DNA from: Tenrec ecaudatus
Lineage: Eukaryota > Chordata > Mammalia > Afrosoricida > Tenrecidae
Direction: 5' to 3'
Length of the DNA: 64,000 nucleotides
NCBI RefSeq assembly: GCF_050624435.1
Contig: NC_134542.1
Span: 111,459,677 to 111,523,676 of the forward strand
Under the pieces are notes generated by a model that saw only the letters and a program-made list of their open reading frames with translations, ran no database searches and was not told the origin of the DNA. Within the stretch, counting starts at the first letter, position 1. Every line of letters begins with the position of its first letter. Positions 54,481 through 64,000 of the stretch are shown here, piece by piece. Both the position numbers and the translations under genes were made by a program.

Positions 54481-55760
54481 TATTTCTAAATATATTATAT
54501 ATTAATTTTAACATCATTATTATTTTGTTGATGACATTATAAAGTATTCCCATGTGCCATATGGTAGTTTTTTATATTATCATTAATTTAGACAATGGTA
54601 TAGAATTTAAAAGACTGTTTAAAAAAAGAATGAAAGAGTACATTCACAGGAAAGTATTGTATACCGAAAACATGGATTGTTGATTTGTACAGATTAACAA
54701 TTTAGGAGATTGGGGACTATTTATACAAATAATGAGGATTGGAGATATGGGAAATTCTTCATTCTACTGGACTAAACATGTCATAAAAAGGCAGAGAGAG
54801 TATGAAAATACTACATCTATGATGGTCTTGACTTGCCATTGATGGTACACGCTCAAGGCAAGAATTTTAAACCAAAGTTCAATGACTTCCATGTCCATTG
54901 CCCTGGAATAGTAGTCATCTGCTTTTTCTCACACTGGGCACTTCAACTATAGCCCATGGGAGGATTTCAATTCCTTTAATTTGTTACTGGTATGTTTAAG
55001 GTATGGTCCAGTTCACTTAGTGGAGGTTCCAAATCAGATTTTTCTTGTGTGACCTATGAAATATGTTGTGCATCTCCAAAACAGTGTCTAAAATCCTGGT
55101 TGTCTCTAGTATACAACCCGGGTCACCCAGGACGGAATAAATCTTAAGTCAATGGTGCCCAATGAAGAACATGGTACTGAGAACATTCTCTCTTGAGGCA
55201 GTGAAGGTGGAGCATTTTTCCCACAGGCAGGCTGCCCAAATGGTTCACTCACCTACTAAGCATATTCACCTTCTTTGAGCCAGATAGACCCTCTGCTTCT
55301 TGATCTGGATTTCTGAAAGAGTTTCACTGATTACTCCTTTGGGAGTGTCTGTTAATTTGGGGTGACTGGCGAATAATGGTTTATGGCAGAACTGATTGGT
55401 CTTCTCTTTCTCCTCACATCAGTTGAATTGAGGCCTGCCCTGCCAAAGTGGTTTTTAATATGTGCAAGTATTGGGGCGATTTATGGTTCATAAGCTTCCT
55501 AAGTACTAGTTATGGTTAGTGAGCAATAAGTGTACTATATCATTTCCTGGGACACCAGAATAGATTAGATAACAATCCCCTCAATAAAACAATTTATTAA
55601 AAAACATTAGTTTTGCAAATTATAAAAAAAGATTAGATAATCCAAGAACAGCAGCCTTCCATTGTCTTGTTGTCTATTTTTTAGTAGTGGGCTCATAAAA
55701 TATTGTCATTCTGTGATTGAGTAATTACAATCAATGCAATGGTTTCCAGGTCTACCCATG
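54481..55760. other. No recognised feature
   Basis: Unassigned 1.3 kb, AT-rich at both ends and more balanced at 54780-55560. Possibly an unrecognised old repeat, but no second copy is seen in the window. Confidence 0.45.
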
Positions 55761-55764
55761 CCAT

Positions 55765-56545
55765 GAGATGCTTCATGAATTCAACAAAATTCTGGCCAAT
55801 AATATCCAACAGCATAAAAAAAATACCAGAGATACAAAGATGGTTCAACATTAGAAAAACATTCAATGTTACCCACCATATAAACCCAGCAAATAATAAG
55901 AACCACGTAATCATATCTATGGATGTAGAAAGGACAATATCCAATGCTCACTTCTGATTAAAAATACTCAACAAATTTAGAAACCAATGGAAATTCAGGA
56001 ATTAATTTCAGGCCTAATAAAGGCCATGCCTGAAAAACCAGTGGCCAGCACCATGCTCAGCAGGCACAAACTGAAAGCTCTTCCTCTTAAAACAGATCCC
56101 TGTCAAAAATCCCCCCGTTCACCACTCGTATTCAACACCATACTGAAAGTCTTAGCCAGTATAATCAGACAACAAAAATAACTCAAGGGAATACAGTTGG
56201 GCAGAGAAGAGTTGAAACTCATTGCCATGATGACATGACTCTCTAAAGAGAGAACTCAAAAGAGTCCACCAAAAGACTGTTGAGAACAATCGAGGGATTT
56301 GGGAAAGTAGCACGATCCAAGGTTAACAAACAAAAATCAACTGGATTCCTGCATACCAGTAAAGAAAGCTCAGAAGAAGGACATCAAGAAAGCAATACCA
56401 TTTACAGTAGCCACACAGAAAATGGAATAATTAGGACTAAACCTAACCAGACACAAAAGCCCTGTTTGTTCAAAGAAAACCATGCACCACTACTACAAGA
56501 AAACAAAAAAGACTGATGGAAAATGGCAGAATGTCTTCCCTGTAC
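55765..56545 (+). mobile_element. LINE-1 ORF2 reverse-transcriptase region relic
   Basis: 'aaattctggccaataatatc', 'aaagatggttcaacattaga', 'aagaaccacgtaatcatatc', 'tatggatgtagaaaggacaa', 'tattcaacaccatactgaaa', 'cattgccatgatgacatgac', 'aaggttaacaaacaaaaatc' and 'aactggattcctgcatacca' are landmarks of the L1 RT domain in order. The FADD catalytic box has decayed to HCHDD-like codons near 56222. Frames of 60-80 codons survive but are broken by stops. Confidence 0.82.
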
Positions 56546-58880
56546 TTTTAATGAACTTCTGCTTTCTTCATACCTGATGTTTTTTGATAACATCTCACAC
56601 AATACCTCTATGTCATTAGGAATAAGTAATTTTATATTTTAAAATTAAGTCTTCATTTTTATAAAGGAATTTAAAATAAAAGAAGCAGAAGAAAAAAGTG
56701 CATGGTGAAGGCCGGCTTCTATCAGGATCAGTTATGAGATCTCGCAGGCATGATCCTGTTAGGATTATCATAGTTCTGATGAATTACTACTCCGGGTTTC
56801 AGAAGCTGAGAGGTGCTTCATGGCTAGAATATGCTATAGTTTCTTTTCTGTACCAAGCAGCAGGTTTTAAGCACACTGACATATTTTCTGCTGCTGCTTA
56901 TGGATTTTTGACCAAAGACCACTTTAAACTAGCAGGTTGCTTTGGTTAGAAAAGGCTCAGCAAGGAGATTATTCCTAGAGCAACATATTTGCCTGGCAAT
57001 GATATAAGTGCATTTAGCTTATAATTCTCAAGATATTTAGATAAATTTTAAAGTGTCTTATATAGAGATTTAATGTAGTGTGTCTTATTTTTTTTCAGAT
57101 CACATGAAACTCTGTTATATTTTATGTATGCTTACTGAGTCATTTATCTTGATTTCCGTGTAACCCAAGTGCCCTTGTATGGCTCCACGACGTATATACC
57201 TTGATATGTGTCAAGGTAATGAGAAAGTCATTTCCCTTATTGTTAGAAGCTCAGATAGCTGGTCCTTTAGTGGAGAGAGAACCATCTCCTCTTTTGAGAT
57301 TTGATTTGAATTGGTGAATCTGTTCATCTGGAATAACTTGTTTTCAGAGCTGCTGTAGTGCTTTAGTAACAGTATTAAAGAGGCCTTGGTGAGAGAGAAA
57401 GGGCAGAAAAGAAATACATAAACTTCCAGCAAAGTAATTTCAGCGTTTGAATTATGATCAGATCAAACACAATTTAAGTAGCACTTCCTGTTCCTTTTCC
57501 TTTCCACAAACCAGTGCTCAAATTGAGAATAGCCCTCTTCCTCCTCCTCCTTAAGTACTTGTCAAGTGCTGACCTTTGATGGCAGTGGTTTCGGATTTGT
57601 TTTGTCGAATCCACTTTCCTTTCATTCTAATGTTTTTAATTTTCATGTTTTATAACAATCGCTAATAAAAGGTTAAAGGAAAATTTCAGTTACACTGCAA
57701 GATTGTTCAAGTTCACTGAAAGCAACTTTTAAAATTTTTCCTATAAAGAATATGTAATTAAGGATATGCTTTTTAATATCAGTGGTAACTTTGATATCAT
57801 AGCTATTTGTTGAATTTTGACAGTGTTCTAGGCATTGGGGAGGGGCTGTAACACGTGTCCCTTGACTTTAGATTCATAGCAGTATGGATATTTTTTCACT
57901 GAGAAAACTGAGGCTGAGATACTAAGGGATTTACCCAATTATACAATGAAAATTATGCAGTTTTTACATGAATTCCAATTTTCTGTCTATAAACATTTTT
58001 ATTGTATTAATTAAATATTTCAGTATTAATGGAGATCCATGATGTAGTATATTAAATGTATATTTCATTTCCATATCAAATTTACTGTCCAGAAAGGAAA
58101 AATATAAGCTTGTATCTTTTATACTCAGAGAAAATATTGCTTAAAAACAAAACTTTGTTTAATTGTAGAAAAAGAGAAAGTATTTATAATTTTCCCTAAT
58201 GTCCCATAAAACAGCAGGTAATGCAGAGATTTTTCCATTTTGTATAAATCTCATTAGTTCTATAATTTGTTCAGTGGCACAATTATAGAAATTCCAAGTC
58301 ATTAAAGACCTTCTGATTGTCATTGCTACAGGAGTCTGATGAAATAAGTCAATGATCCATCCTACTTGAGAAAAACATTTTTCATTCAAAATCCCAATTA
58401 ATTACCTACCATACAACATCAGAACCAATAACTATTCACGTGTCTTTGCTATGAAAGAAAGACTACACCACGCATGAACATACACTGTATGTGAAAGGAC
58501 CAAACCTCATTACCAAGGTTCATGGTCAATTGTCACGCTGTAAGGCACAATGGAACCTAATGCTATATTCACATTATAATTCAATGACGATTCATTTCCC
58601 TCTATTGTGGTAAGGAGATATTCTAATATAATGAAAAAACAGACTCTGTATCAACATCCCAATATAAATAAGGCACGTGACCATCACTCTAGGGTTCAGT
58701 TTCCTCATCTACCAAATAATCAGTGAGCACACCCTCAGCTCTGTTCTTATGACCCTGCATGTACTAGGGAAATGGGCTTTGTGATATACCCATATCGTGA
58801 GGAGTAGAGAAGTCGGAATAGTTCCTTAGCTCATTTAGATATAGTTTGAAGAGAGAATGAATTTCACAGCATGTTATTTA
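56546..58880. other. Longest repeat-poor stretch, no gene recognised
   Basis: Over 2.3 kb with no repeat family that I can recognise. An 83-codon forward frame at 56698-56949 and a 76-codon minus frame at 58159-58389 are the longest here and show no known domain. If the window has conserved non-coding sequence, this is a natural place to look. Confidence 0.5.
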
Positions 58881-58882
58881 AC

Positions 58883-59050
58883 GAGCCCTGCTGGTGTAGT
58901 GGTTACACACTGGTCTCCTAACTGCAAGGTCAGCAGTTTGAAACAACCAGCCGCTCTGCCAGAGAAAGGTGGGAGTTTCTACTCCCATAAAGAGTTACAG
59001 TCTGGAAAACTTGCCAGGGCAGTCTTCCCCTGTCCGTGCGATTGCTAGAT
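58883..59050 (+). mobile_element. AfroSINE-type SINE, near full length
   Basis: 'gagccctgctggtgtagtgg', 'ctggtctcctaactgcaagg', 'tcagcagtttgaaacaacca', 'gccgctctgccagagaaagg', 'tctactcccataaagagtta' and 'cagtctggaaaacttgccag' are the standard order with a well-kept A and B box. The last ~25 bases are diverged. Confidence 0.9.
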
Positions 59051-59540
59051 GGATAGTTCATTATTGTGTGGCATGAGAGTTTTTCCCCAGGAATTATTTC
59101 ATCACTAAATTTAATATTGTTACTATGGACAACATTGTCTAAAATCAGTTCAGGGCTTTTTGGATGTTATTATTTTTTAATTAGTGCATGTATCTCTTAT
59201 TCTGCAATGATTTCTCTTGATTTTCATACTAATACATCAATACTCCTAGAATCCAACTGCTACTCACAGATCCCATGTTGGAAACTCTATTACTTGATAG
59301 AGGTCTAGGTTCTGAACTGAAGGAAGACGTTGACCTAGGAAAGTATAAAACAAAATTAATGAATTGATCAATCCAGAATGCTGTCCAAAAAGGGAGCTAG
59401 AGATAATTATCAAAGGAAAAAGATCAATGGCTGGTGCATGTGGTGAATGTAAACAAATTCTTTAATAAATAGTTCGTGGTGATTCTACCAAGTGCCACAG
59501 ATTCTGTGAGAAGTTAGGTGAAAACAAAGACTTGCCATTA
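59051..59540. other. No recognised feature
   Basis: Unassigned DNA. Confidence 0.5.
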
Positions 59541-59544
59541 AAGC

Positions 59545-59640
59545 AAACACAAGGGATGGCGACCTTGGGTTTGGCTGCTTTTTCGGATGTAGATCACCAA
59601 GCTTTCTTTCTGAGATGCTTTCAGGGAGCAGCCAAATATA
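59545..59640 (-). mobile_element. Old SINE fragment (AfroSINE type)
   Basis: 'ggctgctttttcggatgtag', 'atcaccaagctttctttctg' and 'agatgctttcagggagc' match the reversed middle of the older SINE, the GGAAGTAGATCACCAGGCC block. Both ends are eroded. Confidence 0.55.
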
Positions 59641-61140
59641 TTTACTGTTCATAGCAACCAAGAACTTGGGATGTTAGAGATGACTGGTAAATAAAGTCAG
59701 TGCCGCTTCCCTTCTTGTGGAGCTTGGCCATCAAGTCGTGGTAGCCAAGGATGGGAGCTAAAAATCAGTCCTAAAAGAGCAGTCCAGGCATAGCATCTGT
59801 GAGGCAGACACAACGTGAAACACGAAAGCAACTCAGTCTTGAGGAACCAGGGATGTCAGAGAGGGGCTAGGTAATGCAACATGAAATGGAGGGTGTTAAT
59901 ACAAATTGCATAGAAGTGCACAGGTTAATGAAGAGGGAGGGAGAGCTGTGTTCTGACTAAGTTCTCCCCATGTAAAAGCTGGGCAGCTGGCTCCGTGAAA
60001 AGCAGCAGGATCTCCTTCACCACTAGAGCTTAATGCTGCACCTATGTCCCAAAGATCTTTCATCTTGGTGACCAAGATCAGTGCTGAAATGGATCTTCCC
60101 TGGGGCGGTCTTTCTCTTCCACGCGCCTTGCACCGTATTCACACAGCCGGACGAGCACATGCACTCAAAGTAACCTTTACAGTAACAACATCCTGAAGGC
60201 AATCATGATGATGAGCTTCATGGCCTACCTATAACACACGGAGCTCCAAGATAGGAAAATATGTTTAGATGATTCAGAAGACGAATAACTACTAAACGAT
60301 AAAATCCATTCAAGGGTTGAATCTAAGAGATCAACCTAGAATTTAATGTTTTATTTTCCTGACTGTGATAGCATATTGTGCAAATGATATAATTCAACCA
60401 CCAAAACTCAATGTAATCCAACCAGGGAACAGACTAGGTTATATGTCATGAATAATATTAAGATTTAATCAAAATATCAATGTAGGATCCATTTACCTAA
60501 CCAAGGAAATGTATCACCTCCCCCCTTTTACAAACATGAATACCTCCAAACTTTTATAAGGTAATAAACCTATTTCTAAATAATTACACCAACAAAAGAG
60601 CCATTAGTTTTTACAGTGATATAAGACTGGTTATTTTCTTTTATGATATTCACACATTTACATATGCCTTATAAATTTGATTTATTCCAACTCATGTACA
60701 ATAAAATCCTCATTACTTCAAGCTACTAGTAGAAACAACTTTCTAAATATGCAATGTTTACGTGTTACATATGAAACATATAAATCAAAACAAGTCATGC
60801 ACATGACTAAAATCTCGACAGAAAGCAGGTGATTCAAATCAGGAATAATTGTTTCCTCCATGTGCAAATTATGTAAGCCATAATGCAGCTAACAACTTGC
60901 TGCCACATTAACTTGAGCACAGAGAAGATTCTGTGAGACCATTGGCATGTACTAATTGATAAAACTTCAGTTGTCAAAATTCAATCTGACACATTGGTAC
61001 CTTTAACATATATTGAAGTGCAGTACCTGGTTTATGATAAAAGAAAGTGTTAGAAAAAAATTATGAATGAACAAATCTTTCTACTTTTAAGCCTTTCAGT
61101 GATTTTAAAAAAAGAAAGACTGAACTTGGAATGAACACCC
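59641..61140. other. Mostly unique DNA
   Basis: 1.5 kb without recognised gene or repeat. The part 59650-60200 is GC-balanced, the rest AT-rich. Confidence 0.5.
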
Positions 61141-61672
61141 TTGTATTAGTATGGGTAGACTAGAGAAACAAATCCATGGACACACATATGTGTATAAGAA
61201 AGAGCAATTGAACATTGAGAAAACATCCCAGCCCAGTCCAGATCAAGTCCATAAGTCCAATATTAGTCCCTATGTCCCATACCAATCTATAAAGTCCTCT
61301 TCAGACTCACGACACACATGCAATTATGCCGGATGTAGAAAATCACAGGCCAGTGGGTACAAAATCTTTGGATCCAGGGGCATTGGAAACATCTCAGTGC
61401 TGGCAGGGGTCTCTGCATGGCTTCTCCAGCACTCAGAGCTGTATCAGGGTGGGTCCATGTGCCCTGTCAGCTGCTATGTCTCCTACGGTATGTGCAGAGA
61501 GTCTCCCCCACGTCCAAGAAGGAAAATTCAGCAATTCCCAGAATCCTTAGGGGAAGGTCATGCCCACAGAGAGATTTCATTGGCCATATCCTGAGTACCA
61601 GCCTAGACTCCACCCCTACACTCTTAATCCACAAATTGACACTAGATTACGCAACTTCCACAGTCTGACACT
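61141..61672 (-). mobile_element. LTR-like element with TGT...ACA ends, copy 5
   Basis: Reversed relative to the other copies. It starts 'ttgtattagtatgggtagac' and 'tagagaaacaaatccatgga', passes 'gaaaacatcccagcccagtc', 'cataagtccaatattagtcc' and 'ttcagactcacgacacacat', and ends 'acaaattgacactagattac' and 'gcaacttccaca'. The middle contains a C-rich block around 61400-61540, as in the longer subfamily. Overlapping forward frames of 74-147 codons are chance frames inside the repeat. Confidence 0.68.
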
Positions 61673-61741
61673 CGTGTCATAGACATTCTACTTGCTCTGT
61701 GGGTAAGTAAAAACAAGCCAGCTGAGTTGATTCCAACTAAA

Positions 61742-61945
61742 TACTCACTATCATCAAGTCATTTCTGATTCATACTTACAGTGACCATGTGGGGCAGGGT
61801 AGAATTGTCTTTAAAGGTTCTAAGACTGTAATTCTAGATGGGAGCAGAAATCCTTTTGTGTATAGAAGTCACTAGTGGTTTTGAACTGTGGACCTTCTGG
61901 TTAGCAGCCCAAAGCATAGCCACCATATTACCAGGGCTCTTTTGC
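61742..61945 (-). mobile_element. AfroSINE-type SINE
   Basis: 'atcatcaagtcatttctgat', 'ggggcagggtagaattgtct', 'tctaagactgtaattctaga', 'gtggttttgaactgtggacc', 'ttctggttagcagcccaaag' and 'ccaccatattaccagggctc' form a complete reversed SINE. Confidence 0.86.
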
Positions 61946-62260
61946 AGTTGACTAGCACAGTAAAATCCAATTACTTTAATTGCAAACATACTTAGCTTGT
62001 CATTTTTTCATCTTATTTTAAATATCACAAGAAGGACATTAAACTATACTTTCTGGAAAATAGTTAATAAATTCACAAAGAAATATTTGAACCATGCTAA
62101 TTAACCTTTTTCTTACTTTTTCCCCACTCCCCTCAAAAAGGACCAAAAGTTAAGTGTTTGATATCCATCCAGGTTATTTTTCTGGGCATTCATATACAAA
62201 TACGAATATTGTTTTTCTGGAAATGCTTCCTGCATTATTATTTTATATACATATAATCGT
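61946..62260. other. No recognised feature
   Basis: Unassigned AT-rich DNA between a SINE and the L1 stack. Confidence 0.5.
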
Positions 62261-62712
62261 TTTTATCATTTTATCGTGGTCTTATTCAACTCTTATCATA
62301 ATCCATATATCCATCCATTGGATGTCAATCACATTTATATATTTGTTGCCCTCATAATTCTCAAAGCATTTGCTTTCTACCTAAACTCCTGGTATCAGCT
62401 CCTCATTTTCCCCTCCCTCTCCACTCCCCTCTCCCTGGTGAACCCTTGATAATTTATGCATTATTATTATTTTGTCATATCTCCCTTCACCCACTTCCCT
62501 GTTGTCTGTCCCCCAGGGAGGAGGTTATATGTAGATCCTTATAATAGATTCCCCCTTTCTACCCCACCTTCACTCCACCCTCCCAGTATCACCACTTTCA
62601 TCACTGGTCCTGAGGGAATCCTCTGTTCTGTGTTACCTGTGTTCCCGATTCCTATCTGTATCAATGTACATCCTCTAGTCTAGCTAGATTTGTAAGGTAG
62701 AATTGGGATCAT

Positions 62713-62753
<41 letters not shown>

Positions 62754-63320
62754 AGCATTTAGGAACTAGAAGAAAGTTGTATATTTCATCATTGCTACAA
62801 TGCACCCTAACAGGCTCTTCTGTTCCCCACGACCCTTCTGTAAGAGGATGTCCAGTTTCCTACAGATGAGCTTTGAGTCTCCAATCTGCACTCCCCCTCA
62901 TTTACAATGATATCATTTTTTGTTCTTCGATGCCTGATTTCTGATCCCTTCAACACCTTGTGGTCACACAGGCTGGTGTGCTCCTTCCATGTGGGCTTTG
63001 TTGCTTCTGAGCTAGGTGGCTGCTTATTTATCTTCAAGCCTTTAAGACCCAGATGCTGTATATTTTAATAGTTGGGCACCATCAGCTTTCTTTGCCACAT
63101 TTGCTTATGCACCCATTTGTCTTCAGCTATCTTATCGGGAAGGTGGACATACAATGATATGCTTATTTTTTTTGTTTTGTTCTTTGATGCCTGATACATG
63201 ATCCCTTTGACACTTCATGGTCACAGGCTGGTGTGCCTCTTCCATGTAGGCTTTGTTGCTTCTGAGCTAGGTGGCCGCTTATTTACCTTCAGGCTTTTAA
63301 GACCCCAGACGCTGTATCTC
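62261..63320 (-). mobile_element. LINE-1 3' UTR with tandem unit, copy A of a stack
   Basis: The reversed tail 'ttttatcattttatcgtggt' is at the left. The standard blocks follow, including 'gatttgtaaggtagaattgg', immediately followed by a TG microsatellite at 62716-62752 where other copies have a short G-run. The ~257 bp unit then occurs twice, at GGTCACACAG (62962) and GGTCACAGG (63219). It ends in 'gaccccagacgctgtatctc' just before a poly-T run. Confidence 0.85.
62716..62752. repeat. (TG)n microsatellite inside an L1 3' UTR
   Basis: About 14 TG units grading into TATG/TGTA. It replaces the G-run that other copies carry at this position (for example near 38928), so it arose within the element after insertion or in its source copy. 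Confidence 0.92.
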
Positions 63321-63408
63321 TTTTTTTTTTACAATTCTTATCACAGTTCATACATATACATACATCAATTGTATAAAGCACATCTGTACAGTCCCTGCCC
63401 TACTCATT
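63321..63408 (-). mobile_element. LINE-1 tail, very short, copy B of the stack
   Basis: Poly-T (63321-63330) followed by 'acaattcttatcacagttca', 'tacatatacatacatcaatt', 'gtataaagcacatctgtaca' and 'gtccctgccctactca'. This is only the last ~80 bases of the same L1 subfamily as copy C, from which it differs little. Confidence 0.78.
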
Positions 63409-63421
63409 TTTTTCTCCTCTA

Positions 63422-64000
63422 TTTTTACATTTTATTAGGGACCCAAACAACTCTTATCACCATCCATATATATACATACATCAATTGTATAAAGCACATC
63501 CATACATTCCCTGCCCCAATCATTCTCAAAGCATTTGCTCTCCACTTAAGCCCCTTGCATCAGGTCCTCTTTTTTTCCCCTCCCTCCCCTTTCCCCCCTC
63601 CCTCATGTGCCCTTGGTAATTTATACCTCGTTATTTTGTCATATCTTGCCCTATCCAGAGTCTCCCTTCCCCCCTTCTCTGCTGTCCCTCTCCCAGGGAA
63701 GAGGTCACATGTGGATCCTTGTAATCAGTTCCCCCCTTCCAACCCACTCACCCTCCACTCTCCCAGCATCGCCCCTCACACCCTTCGTCCTGAAGGTATC
63801 ATCCACCCTGGATTCCCTGTACCTCCAGCCCTCATATGTACCAGTGTACAGCCTCTGCCCTATCCAGTCCTGCAAGGTAGAATTCGGATCATGGTAGTTG
63901 GGGGGAGGAAGCATCCAGGATCTGGGGGAAAGCTGTGTTCTTCATCGGTACTACCTCGCACCCTAATTAACCCATCTCCTCTCCTAAACCCCTCTATGAG
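63422..64000 (-). mobile_element. LINE-1 3' UTR, copy C of the stack, runs off the window
   Basis: 'attttattagggacccaaac' (tail), 'aactcttatcaccatccata', 'atacatcaattgtataaagc', 'ctccacttaagccccttgca', 'gatcatggtagttgggg' and the 'gcaccctaattaacccatct' block. It appears less diverged than the other copies and has the same ATACATCAATTGTATAAAGC variant as copy B. It continues beyond 64000. Confidence 0.85.

Noticed and set aside
58883..58960. tRNA gene from the A- and B-box-like head
   Set aside because: The tRNA-like head continues into a SINE body and the fold is incomplete. The same head recurs in many dispersed copies, so it is a SINE promoter, not a tRNA gene.
61151..61594. 147-codon forward frame starting MGRLEKQ
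   Set aside because: It lies wholly inside a copy of the LTR-like repeat family. Equivalent regions in the other copies are not open.

Overview
This is a window of mammalian nuclear DNA in which I can support no host protein-coding gene, no functional RNA gene and no CRISPR array. The long open frames are short, lack recognisable host domains, and mostly lie in interspersed repeats. Almost everything I can identify is retrotransposon-derived. The repeats point to an afrotherian: there are many AfroSINE-type, tRNA-like SINEs in both orientations, RTE-clade (BovB-like) LINEs whose 3' ends resemble the SINE tails, and a LINE-1 family with a distinctive long 3' UTR ending near AATAAAATGATTTA. From recalled repeat character alone I favour a tenrec-like lineage over elephant, but this was not tested by alignment.

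Layout. 1-8.1 kb: mostly unassigned AT-rich DNA with an old L1 3' UTR (1.25-2.0 kb), a (TC)n tract (4.2 kb), a minus-strand RTE 3' end (4.5-5.0 kb) and a possible solo LTR (5.7-6.4 kb). 8.1-17 kb: a minus-strand L1 tail, a 4 x 19 bp minisatellite, two plus-strand RTE copies head to tail with a SINE nested in the second, then a SINE cluster with a (GT)n tract. 17-30.7 kb: plus-strand L1 tails, one with an 11 bp target-site duplication, and the longest RTE copy (22.9-25.3 kb). 30.7-45 kb: SINEs, LTR-like elements, and a nested locus at 38-41.5 kb where an L1 with an inverted 5' segment sits inside a minus-strand RTE. 45-54.5 kb: a long minus-strand L1 3' UTR, a long minus-strand RTE, and a second RTE interrupted by older L1 sequence. 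54.5-61 kb: an L1 ORF2 relic and the most repeat-poor DNA in the window. 61-64 kb: an LTR-like element, a SINE and three stacked minus-strand L1 tails.

The elements do not form a pathway. The recurring relation is host and parasite: SINEs probably used RTE machinery, inferred from similar 3' ends, and later insertions sit inside older ones. The best leads are the structural history of the L1 3' UTRs (a tandem duplication of about 250 bp at two loci, and one twin-priming-like inversion), the nested insertions, and a six-copy family with near-inverted TGT...ACA ends. I found no evidence of a new biological system. Repeat boundaries are estimated by eye and may be off by tens of bases.
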